Below, piece by piece: positions 55,300 through 64,000 of a stretch of 64,000 nt of DNA; position 1 is the first letter of the stretch; each line of letters begins with the position of its first letter. The notes under the pieces were generated by a model that was given only the letters and a program-made list of their open reading frames with translations, was not told where the DNA came from and made no database searches. A program made the translations under genes and the position numbers. The stretch is from Chinchilla lanigera (taxonomy: Eukaryota > Chordata > Mammalia > Rodentia > Chinchillidae), in contig NW_004955417.1 in the NCBI RefSeq assembly GCF_000276665.1, positions 9,446,006 through 9,510,005 on the forward strand, in the 5' to 3' direction.

Positions 55300-56200
55300 T
55301 ATTTATTTCAAATACTACATTTTCACAGTGGTTTTAATCCTAATGTCATCCTTAAAATAAATCATTATGTGTACTTCATGTGATCTTTTCAGAATGCAAT
55401 AAAACAGATTGTTTTTAATGGCTGTTCCAGCAATGAAAAATATCTGTGTTAGGTGGAAACAACAAATTGATGCTTTTTCAATTCCTTTTAATGGCACGAG
55501 GATCTCTGCAACCTGCTGTGAAAAATATTCTCTTAATGATAGGCCTGTGGCACAACTTAAGGAGTCATCAAGAAATAAATGCGCCGCTGTCTGGTTGGCA
55601 GCTTGGTGTCCCTTAATTGAAGTGTTACAAGATTCTGTGCAGAGCAAGCCTCCAGGGTTTCCTAGCTAAATGGCACGGACACCTCTGATGAGACATGCAG
55701 ATGAAGATGTGTCAATACAATCTTCACCAATTTGCTGTAATAGCAGGGACTGATTAATTTTCTAACCACGGGTGCTTCTATTAGCTAACCTAAGGAATGA
55801 TTTAGACTTTATTAAGCGACTTATTTCTATCTTTTTTCAAGAGACTACTGCAACATAGTTTATCTCTGAGTGCTACACTGTGGCACATTTTCTAATAAGG
55901 ATTCTAAATTTATTATTAAAGAAAGGATCATAAGCTCGTCTTGGCTTAGAAAAGGCTTAATGGTAGCAACTTTTTGTGACTCCTCGTGTCTCAAATGTAC
56001 TTCAGAAAACGTGGAGTATCTCAAAACTAAAGTAACTTCACATTTGAAGCAATTGAGTTGGCATCTCTTATATACATTTTTAATGTGCAAAAAAATTGAA
56101 GTAACTGAATCAAAATATGTGGCTGTATATTTTTATCTTTTTCTTGATATAAAATTGCTTTAATATTTTATCATAATTGCCCTTGGACATCTAACATCAT
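55300..56200. promoter_or_regulatory. Candidate conserved non-coding element
   Basis: A repeat-free 900-bp block. It has overlapping open frames on both strands (55409-55669 plus, 55315-55647 minus; 55870-56163 plus, 55860-56090 minus). No frame shows a domain, so low stop density probably reflects a non-random composition rather than coding. It contains many homeodomain-type ATTA/TAAT cores. Conservation was not testable. Confidence 0.35.
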
Positions 56201-57094
56201 TTGGTTACACATAATCAACTAATGTTTTATATTTTAAGGCTTTGTTCAATAAAAAATTAATTATCATGCATGAGTGGGCAATGTGCTTGGAGATTGAGCT
56301 ACATGATTTTATGCATAAAACAGGCTCCGGTTTATATATTGAAACCAAAATTACTGTAACATTCACATTGCAATAAAAATCAGATACAAAGACTCATTTT
56401 AAACTTCTGAAATGTGAGCTTAGGGACATACCTTCACATTTCTTTAAAACTATAAAAAGAAATGAAACTACATTTACTATAAGTTGAATTTCCAGTAAAT
56501 TTATTTTAAAAAATAAGACTGAGAATCCATTAAAAGCAATTTTATTACACAGACAATGAGTCCATTATTAGTACTTAATACTATTACAATGTTTGACATT
56601 GTAAAAGGCCTATTGTAGAAGATGGGATATTCAATAAATGCAATCTACATCCTTCTCTCAGGGTTAAGGATGTTTGTAAACACCCTTTGGGGAAAATGTG
56701 CTCTTCTCTATCTCACTCCAGTATTCTCTTCTGTGTTCATGTTAGCCTAATAGCAGTGATACTGAAGAGATCTGGATTCTCAAATTTTATGAAATTTACT
56801 TGCAGTAGTCAGAAGTATTTACTTATAGTAAGACCATACACAAAGCATCCTGGGTGTGTTTTAAAATTGAACATTTCATAATTATGACATTTCACCTCAA
56901 AAATATAGTGAGGTTAAATTTGATTATAGAGCTTTAATATTGTAATGTAGGAATCAATTGATTCCTTCTAACCTCTAAAAATGCAGGAAAAAGTTTTAGA
57001 TTGCATTATTGAAAAAGTCAGAGTATAAATCCATAAACTATCAATGAAATCTGTTATCTCATCAATATTCAAACATTATCTTCAGCATCCTTTG
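56201..57094. other. Gene-free AT-rich stretch
   Basis: I see no gene or repeat I can name. Confidence 0.3.
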
Positions 57095-57260
57095 AATGCT
57101 CTTTAGTGTAGTTGCCTGTGATATACTAGGAATTGAGAGGTTAGGTTTAAATGTTAAATACTTATGTAATCTTAAGTAAGTTCCTTAATGTTTTCAGGAA
57201 TATCTTCTTTATTGCTAAAACCCAAAGTAGGAATTAGGTCATCTTTTAGGTTATATTTAA
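57095..57260 (+). repeat. MIR-like fragment
   Basis: 'GAGAGGTTAGGTTTAAATGT', 'TAATCTTAAGTAAGTTCCTT', 'AATGTTTTCAGGAATATCTT', 'CTTTATTGC' keep traces of the MIR order (CTTGGGCAAGTTACTTAA, TTTCCTCATCTG). Weak. Confidence 0.4.
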
Positions 57261-58639
57261 TTCTACTATTTGATTTAAAATAAATCAGGACAAAGTTATT
57301 ATGAACACCTTAATATTATGTTTAGTAAAAACCACAAGTACTGTCAAGAGACACTGAATACCTGTATCACCTTCAAAAAAGCACAGATTTCAGGGCATTT
57401 ATTGACCACAGTACAAAGATGAAAATTTCGTACTAGAGATGTGATTATATATGCTGGTGTGGGGAATCTTGGTGAGCAATTTCTGTGTAATTGCTAGGGC
57501 CAAAGGATGAGTAGCAATTAAGAAGCTACACAAAAACTACACTGTGAAATTATCAATGGTAACACTAATGACAAACAAACAGAGACCATGCATAAGAAAC
57601 TGGGTATTTCTGATCATTTTCAACACTGAATATGTCTGAAACTCATCTTAAAATTCCAACCAACTTCCAAATATTTACAACTGTTCTGGGCATGAAAAAA
57701 TGGAATAAAATCTTCAAAAGGATTGAATAGAATACTTAGAAAAACTAGGTGCTTTGAGTATTTAGTTACTCAGCTTCAAGCTGTGATGTTCAAACTTGTG
57801 GGAAGAATAAAAATAAAGTTTGTGTGAGGATTGTTTTCTGTATTCAGTTTTTATTTTTTATACTATTAAAAATAAATGCTAGTACACAATCACAACATAT
57901 TAACATTTATTTATAAATCATACACATTCACCTCAAACGAGTACACTATGACCACTATAATGCATTTTAAAATAAAATTTTAAGAACGAAGCAAAAATAC
58001 ATATGAATAATAGCTCTGATAGTTTTCCCATGTCTTCATGTATTATCTTTCACACTGCCCTGAAACACAATCACCTCATTTTAGATGTCCCTAAAAATAT
58101 TCTGCCAGAATGAAATTAAAATTCATAAAAATGAAAATGTACAGAAAACACTGAGGAAACAGATGAACACCTGGAAATAAAAGGGAAAGATAATGATGAA
58201 AAACTACAGGGTATGAGTGACTGGTAAACTGTAATCAGTGTGGAAAAGACTAACACTGGAAATAATATGAGCATCACAAGACAAGATGTTGAGTATAACA
58301 CTTAAACATATGGAGCATGCTCTCATCATAGAAAGGTTTTTCTTGACCCCCACACAGGCTGAGACAGCTTCCCTATTGGGAAATCTGATTTTAGAGTGTA
58401 GTAGTGAAGCCAACAAATGACAGAGAAAGCATACACCAGAGCCAGCAGTGATCTTCCCATACATGAGAGCCAAGAGTACATTTTTACCAGTAATCGTTTA
58501 TGAATGACCACGGATTGTCCTCCCAAGAGTTAGTTTGTTGTACACTATGGTTGAAAATGACATCACTAATTGTACTTACAAAAAATATGAGTATATATTA
58601 AAAATGTTAAAATTTAAATAATTTTGAGATACACTGAAG
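57261..58639. other. Gene-free stretch
   Basis: No gene I can support. Minus frames at 58116-58301, 58204-58473 and 58326-58526 overlap in three phases and lack motifs. Confidence 0.3.
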
Positions 58640-58691
58640 CACTGCTTTCAATTTCAATAATATCTAGGTCAGAAGAAATCAGATAGATCCT
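58640..58691 (+). repeat. 52-bp direct repeat, copy 1
   Basis: Starts CACTGCTTTCAATTTCAATA and ends AATCAGATAGATCCT. It matches 59369-59420 at 49 of 52 bases (all three mismatches are A/G). Flanks share nothing. Confidence 0.9.
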
Positions 58692-58836
58692 TGTTTTGGT
58701 AAGTGTAGCTAAGTCTTTATAGCAAGTAGTCCCTGTTTGTTCCAAAAGAGTGATCTCCCCTCAGTGTGACCTCTAGGTTCTAAAAGAGTTTGAATCCACA
58801 AATTTTAGACATCGCACAGACTGAAATGTTAGAAGT

Positions 58837-58860
58837 AGAGGTTGATTTGAATCAACCTCT
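58837..58860. repeat. 24-bp palindrome, 11-bp arms
   Basis: AGAGGTTGATT (58837-58847), TG spacer, then its exact reverse complement AATCAACCTCT (58850-58860). It could extrude as a cruciform or serve as a dimeric protein site. Confidence 0.8.
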
Positions 58861-59368
58861 CCATGATGTTTTTTGGTAACTTTAGAAATGTTTGTATTTT
58901 AATCATAGAGATACTTATGCATCATTATTGCTTTGTCAAGCTCTGCGAAAAGAAGCCTGATATTAGGGGGTGCAAAACTCCACTTTCATTATGTTTATTT
59001 CTTGAGTTCATAGGCATCTCCAGGGGAAATACAATCATAAGTGTGTACTCATAACATTATAGAATTTTATGAGAAAAGCTTATGAGTATACAAATAATGT
59101 CATGGTTTTACACCTATTTTTCATATGAAAAAGAGTCAACTTAGTGTTTTATCTTTTCAACTATTCTTTTGATACAGCTTTGGAGCATAAGCGTACAACC
59201 TACTATAAAAGATCTCCTTTGTCTCAAAATATTTTCACTCTAAAACTTATTTGGTTTGGAAAAATATTTTTCCTATGAAGAAACATCTGTTGAAACTTCT
59301 TAAACTGATTATTTATTAATTCAGAAAACAATAAGTGTATGATAAAATGGCGATTTGTTTTTTATTTT
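58861..59368. other. Gene-free stretch
   Basis: I see no gene between the two direct repeats apart from the palindrome at 58837-58860. Confidence 0.3.
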
Positions 59369-59420
59369 CACTGCTTTCAATTTCAATAATATCTGGATCA
59401 GAAAAAATCAGATAGATCCT
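59369..59420 (+). repeat. 52-bp direct repeat, copy 2
   Basis: Second copy of the repeat at 58640-58691, 729 bp downstream in the same orientation. Confidence 0.9.
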
Positions 59421-60374
59421 AGACCTGTTTCACTTTTCAATCTATTATGCGTTGTTAGTTAACTGAAGCATATGAAGAAAATCTTGCCTCACACAGATGT
59501 TTCAAAAAGTAGAGGTATTTTAATAGTCTTTCCAGGTAATTATAAACATCCTTCTTTGATATTGAAACTCAACAAATGGTAACTTCCTGAAGGTTAATTA
59601 TAATGGAGAATATAAAACCTATCTATGGGTTTCTTGTACTCTTTACAACTATGGTTCTTTTTGTGCTTTGGAAATTTTCTTTTACCTTTAGATGATTTAG
59701 AACAACCTGCATTAGCAAATGATGTTTTTACACTGTTATAAACAGAGTTTTTACCTTGCAGACACCTCAGTGATACCTGCAAAGAAATGATCATTTTCTT
59801 CCTAAAATTTCTGTAAGTATCAATTTGTACTTTCTTTTTGGGTTCAGAGTCACTTTTCTAAGAAGCAGGGTAGAATCTACTTGACTGCCCACAGAAGCTA
59901 TAGATCTGTTCTGTACTCTACCATAGAATGTTTGTAGTCAGTGTATCAGTACATATGTAGACCTTCTATAGATATATTTAAAAGTGTGTGAAGGGACCTA
60001 GTATAGGAATTATCTCAGCAGAATACTATAATAGAAACATCTTTGATATTCCCCCCTCCACAAAGAAATTTTAATTTTTACAATTATGCACAGACAAAAT
60101 GCCTTTATGGGAGCCTGGCAATTGAATCTTCCAGAGGGAAAAAAATACAAGACAAAATGCATTAAACAGGAAAAGATGATCACTCTTGCTTTACCCATGT
60201 CATGCCTACCCAATGCAGCACAACTCAGTGCCAGCAGAGAGACCCTGTGCCTGAGATTTCCCCTTACAAGGGAAAATGCAGGTGGAGTAAGTAACTAACT
60301 TCTTCTAACTACCCAAGAGTTTGCATTTTTTTGATGCACCCAAAACACTGAAGGATCTGCATGCTTCAGGAGTG
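59421..60374. other. Gene-free stretch
   Basis: I see no gene or repeat I can name. Confidence 0.3.
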
Positions 60375-60555
60375 TGTTAGTTAGCGTTCTGTCACTGTGA
60401 CAAAATACCTAAAATAAACAGTTTAGAGGAGAAATGATTCATTTTGGATCTTGTATCAGATGTTTCAGTTTATTGTCAACTAGATTCAATGCTTTAGGCC
60501 TGCAGCAAGTCAGAAACATGGCAAAGAACAGCTGCTCCCCCCAGAGCAATTAGAA

Positions 60556-60599
<44 letters not shown>

Positions 60600-60790
60600 G
60601 TGAGAAATAGACAGGGATAGAGAGAGAGAAATAGACAGGGATAGACAGAGACCATGATTGAGGGCTAGGGGCCTTCCTCTTGTTTTATTTGGGGGCCTCA
60701 GCCTAGTAGCACCACCCATATTCGGAGTGAATCTATCTCCTCAATTTATTTTCACATACCAATTGTCTCTGGAAACACTCTTGCTGATAG
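60375..60790 (-). repeat. MaLR-type LTR, antisense, with GA microsatellite
   Basis: It opens TGTTAGTTAGCGTTCTGTCA, 'CTGTGACAAAATACCTAAAA', 'GGCCTGCAGCAAGTCAGAAA', then the GA tract, and 'GGGGCCTTCCTCTTG', 'CACCACCCATATTCGG'. The order is that of reverse MaLR LTRs. Flanking boundaries approximate. Confidence 0.6.
60557..60648 (+). repeat. (GA)n microsatellite with a short tandem unit
   Basis: About 40 bp of GA (60557-60596), followed by two copies of a 'GAGAAATAGACAGGGATA' unit (60602-60648). The whole is inside the MaLR LTR. Confidence 0.9.
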
Positions 60791-60849
60791 TTTAGACTTC
60801 ATAATTTACTGTACATTTCTCTTTCCAATCCAGTTGACAATATTAGCCA

Positions 60850-61985
60850 TTACAAATAACCTGGGGGCAGGGAAAAGGTTGAAGAGTCATAGGGCACAAA
60901 TGTCAAGAAAGATGATAATTTCTACTAACCTCCTCACAGATTCTACCAGGAAGCTTAACCATAAACCGTGTAGTACACAACACAAATAGTACTTCTCCTT
61001 TAGTCCACATGAGCTGCAGCCACTCACAGTGTTCATAACCCTAGAACTGATACTTTGTAAACATCCCTGCAGATGGTGCACCCAAGCTTTTGCAGATCAT
61101 GGATGAACAGAGGCACAAAGCCATCTAGAATCTGCTGCATTGAAAGAAAGTGGGTAACTACGATTACCTCAGGGAGCTGTCCTAAAAAAATGAGAAATTC
61201 TTAGTACCAAGCCTGAAATTGTGGGATCAAGAGAAGTGGTTCAATCCTAAGATTCCCCCTGCTCCAACTCAAGGAACAACAAGAGGAGCGAAGTTTGTGC
61301 ATTCATGGAAAATATCTGAAAGACTCCCCAAAGTATCTGTAGCCAGGCTAACTGATGCTCTTTCAGTCTCAAAGTCAATCATTAAAGACTGAAAAATTTG
61401 ACACTTTCCTTAAATGTGAAAAACAATGCAAGAAATCAAGAAAAATGGAAGATCAAGGAATTATAGCATTACAAATGCAAACACTTTTTAAATAACCAAC
61501 TTCAAAGAAGAGGTGATATATGTATCTAACAGAGAATATGAGAAAATTGTTTTGAGAAATGCTAACATTTCTTAAAGATTTCCTTTTAAGAAATCTCAGC
61601 AAACTTCAAGACAACACAATTAGTCAAACCAACAAAATCAATTAAATAATAGATGACAAAGTAATATCTACCAAAAATGAAACATATAAAAAATTGAGGA
61701 AAAAGTTTTAAAGAGGTAGAATATACTAAATAAAATGAAAAATGCAATGGACAGCTTCAGCTGCAGACTGAGCAAGGGAAAACAATCTTGGTACTCAAAG
61801 ACAAGCCATTTGATATTATTCAGTCAAAGGAGGAAAAAGAAGAATGAATAGAAAAGAGTCAAAAAACCCTGCAAGTTTTATGGGGCAACATCAAGCAAAC
61901 CTATCTATGCATCATCAAAGTACCAAAAGAAGAAGGTAAAGAGAAAACAGCAGAAGACTATAGATGTTCTTCATTTAACACCTTA
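60850..61985 (+). repeat. L1M 5' UTR/ORF1 remnant
   Basis: Sections such as 'AAAGACTGAAAAATTTGACA', 'CTTCAAGACAACACAATTAG', 'AAAATGCAATGGACAGCTTC' and 'TTCAGTCAAAGGAGGAAAAA' resemble an old L1M 5'/ORF1 part. It continues after inserts at 62470-62504 and 62641-62840 ('GCTGAAAATTTCC', 'ATCCAGGTCCAGAAAGCTTA', 'AAAATCAAAGACAAAGAGAA'). Confidence 0.5.
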
Positions 61986-62342
61986 CTTGTTTTACACTTT
62001 GGACTTACCACCCACTGCTCAGACTTACCGTGTGTCTTTTTCTGTTTGTTTGTTTTGGCACAGTTCTGTATATTTTGTTTATAGAGTTTCAACATCATTT
62101 TGTACCATATTACCTTATTTATGCAGACCTGTCATTTTTTCTGATTGTACTGTACAGTACTATAGCTTCATGGCCCATTGTTCATTATATTACTGCATGT
62201 AAGAGTTCTGCCAATAAAAGCAAAGTCATCAAATTGGAGTTTCCTTTGATCATTTCTTTGCTCTAAATATTGTAATGTACTTACTGTCCATAGTGCTTCA
62301 TTTGGTGATCAATTCAATTTACCAACCCAGTCTAGTTGCAGG
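61986..62342. other. Unclassified insert in the L1M
   Basis: About 350 bp that does not read as L1. It is CT-/TA-rich with a possible AATAAA signal (62213) and 'TGTACTGTACAGTACTATAG', a local palindrome (ACTGTACAGT). It could be a DNA-transposon or LTR fragment. Confidence 0.35.
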
Positions 62343-62468
62343 AATGGAACTTGGAGGGGCTGGGGATTTAGCTCAGCGGCAAAGCGCCTGCCTGGCAAGC
62401 GCAAGGTAGTGAGTTCGGTTCCCGGTACCGGAGAAAAAAAAAAAAAAAAAAAAAAAAATGGAACTTGG
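62343..62468 (+). repeat. ID-type SINE with exact 12-bp duplication
   Basis: ID body from 62355, tail of about 24 A's, flanked by AATGGAACTTGG (62343-62354 and 62457-62468). A-box TAGCTCAGCGGC, B-box region GAGTTCGGTTCCC, and GGTACCGGAG end intact. One of the youngest-looking copies here. Confidence 0.96.
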
Positions 62469-62504
62469 TTGTTAAAGGAGGAGTATTTGCATTTAAAGAA
62501 ATTA

Positions 62505-62591
62505 GAGGGCTGGGGATTTAGCTCAGTGGCAAAAGCGCCTGCCTGGCAAGCGCAAGGTCTTGAGTTCAGTTCCTGGTACCGGAGAAAAACT

Positions 62592-62622
<31 letters not shown>

Positions 62623-62643
62623 ACATAAATAAAGAAATTAGAG
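62505..62643 (+). repeat. ID-type SINE with exact 13-bp duplication
   Basis: ID body from 62518, tail of A's with a (CATA)n end, flanked by AAAGAAATTAGAG (62505-62517 and 62631-62643). It has GGTACCGGAG and an extra A (GGCAAAAGCGCC). It sits about 160 bp right of another ID in the same orientation. Confidence 0.96.
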
Positions 62644-62844
62644 CTGAAAATTTCCGAAGTATTGGAAGAAATGTGGGTATCCAGGTCCAGAAAGCTTAAA
62701 AGTCACTAAGATCAACCCAAAGATTAGACCAACACATATCAAAATCAAATCAAATTATCAAAAATCAAAGACAAAGAGAATTTTGAAAACAATATGAAGA
62801 GCAATTCATATTCAAGGAAACCCCCATAATACTATTATCGTAGT

Positions 62845-63645
62845 CTTCAGGAAGTGTCAGCAAGAATGTGAAGGTAAAGGAACACTTCTATACTGCTGCC
62901 TAGAATGTAAATTATAAGAACCATTATGGAAATATTAAGACGTGTCCTCAAAAACTTGAAGATGGAAGTACTGTAAGATTCAGCAATCCTACTACTTCTC
63001 ACGATATAGACAAAGGAAATAAAATTAGTTTCTGAGAGAAATATGAGCAGTCCCACATTCAAGGCAGCATTATTTATAATAACCAAAAAGTGGAAATAAA
63101 CTAGGTGTCCATCAACAGAATGGGTAAAGGAAATGGGATACATGATGCAGTGGGCTATTACTCATGCTAAAAGAAGCAAAGTAGATTCTGTCTGTTTGTT
63201 CGACAAGGATGACCCTAAAAGAGACTAACCTACGTAATATAAGACAGCTTATAGAAATGCTGGTACACAATCTCGTGTCTACGTGCAAACTAAAAAAGTA
63301 TAACTCACAGAAGCAGAGAAAAATAGAGCTCACCAGGGGTTGGGTAGAGGAATGTAGAAATGGGGACACATTGGTCAAAGAGTACAAACTTTCAAGTACA
63401 AACCTTCAAATAAGTTCTGGAAATTTAACATGCAGCATGGTGACTATAGTTATTATAATGTATTTTATCTTTTCAATTTTCTGATAGATCTTAAATGCTA
63501 CTCACACACATTAACTATGTGAGATGATGGCTATGCTGCTAGAGTCATTGTAATAATCATGTTCAAATGTGTATATATAATAATACCATGTTGTGTACCT
63601 AAACATGTATCACTTTAATTTTCCAATTGTGTCTCAATGAAGTTC
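62845..63645 (+). repeat. L1M 3' end
   Basis: 'AAGGAACACTTCTATACTGC', 'ACCATTATGGAAATATTAAG', 'TAGGTGTCCATCAACAGAAT', 'GAGTACAAACTTTCAA', 'GCATGGTGACTATAGTTATT' and 'ATGTATCACTTTAATTTTCC' are the end of an old L1M. It joins directly to ORF1-like sequence ending about 62840, so most of ORF2 is missing. Confidence 0.65.
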
Positions 63646-64000
63646 AAAATGGTATATGAAGGATGAAATTAAGTAAGATGAGGATACATAAAGTAAATAA
63701 ATAAATATGATAAACTTAAAAATTCAAGTTATTTTCTAATATTTCAAAATAATTTAGTATTGGTGCACAACTCTCATCGTATAAATGAAGTTTACAGTTT
63801 CCTGAGGAGTACTTCAGTAATGCTATGCAAGGAAGGCAACATTCTCTTTTCTGTTGGGCCATCTCATTATTATAATTTTGTCATATAAGTAGGGTAACAT
63901 CTAGCAATAAAAGTAAAGATTTTTTAAAATAATAATAAGGTGTCCATCAAGTTATGCATAAGACTATGATATTTCTTGGCTCTAGAAAAAAATGAAAGGA
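63646..64000. other. Gene-free AT-rich end of window
   Basis: I see no gene or repeat I can name. Confidence 0.3.

Noticed and set aside
58204..58473. 89-codon minus-strand frame
   Set aside because: Overlaps two other frames in different phases; no domain, no splice context.
1..64000. CRISPR arrays, operons, riboswitches, phage or plasmid features
   Set aside because: The DNA is mammalian: SINE/LINE content, CpG depletion and AT-rich gene desert. I saw no regularly spaced repeats and no prokaryotic gene structure.

Overview
This is mammalian, non-coding chromosomal DNA, almost certainly from a rodent. It is AT-rich and CpG-poor and is filled with retrotransposon copies. It carries at least nine copies of a tRNA-derived ID-type SINE, three B1-like 7SL-derived SINEs with an internal duplication of about 30 bp, MaLR-type LTRs, MIR and L2 fossils, MER5A- and Tigger-like DNA transposon remnants, and L1 copies of several ages. 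The combination of ID and B1-like elements points to rodents. The ID copies end in GGTACCGG plus an A-rich tail, unlike the murid form I know. That leads me to guess a castorimorph or other non-murid rodent, with low confidence. No prokaryotic, plasmid or phage features are present.

Layout: 0-4.2 kb is sparse, with one MaLR-like LTR and one ID. The only promoter-like region is a CpG island at about 4.2-4.93 kb, with GC boxes, an inverted CCAAT box, an RFX half-site and possible splice donors. I cannot name its gene. From 4.9 to 8.4 kb there is AT-rich single-copy DNA with clustered short palindromes. From 8.4 to 19.6 kb lie two old antisense L1 copies, the second apparently with a 5' inversion, interrupted by MaLR LTRs and DNA-transposon fossils. 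A possible ERV LTR (18 kb) and another MaLR LTR (19.3 kb) follow. From 21.7 to 29.6 kb is an L1 cluster centred on a nearly full-length L1 of 5,984 bp with a 13-bp target-site duplication. Both of its ORFs are broken and an ID sits inside ORF2. From 30 to 60 kb is a repeat-poor to moderate desert with MIR, L2, L1 3' ends, IDs and B1s, stretches that look like candidate conserved regulatory DNA, and one isolated CpG cluster at 36.2-36.4 kb. From 60.4 to 63.65 kb is a MaLR LTR with a GA microsatellite, then an L1M remnant carrying two ID insertions and one unclassified insert.

No open frame in the window looks like a host protein exon. The longest ones are fragments of L1, LTR or DNA elements, translations of microsatellites, or GC-rich frames in the CpG island. 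There are therefore no host genes to describe as working together. The plausible host functions are one promoter/first exon near 4.2-4.93 kb and long-range regulatory sequence to its right.

I found no convincing new biological system. The most unusual items are two short duplications with sharp ends (36.8/38.0 kb and 58.6/59.4 kb) that look like templated insertions, an ORF1 coiled-coil duplication and a 3'UTR duplication in the L1, the inverted L1 segment at 15.3 kb, the isolated CpG cluster, and several candidate conserved elements. Repeat family names are from memory and reading by eye, so boundaries of old repeats are good to about 20-50 bp. I could not test conservation.
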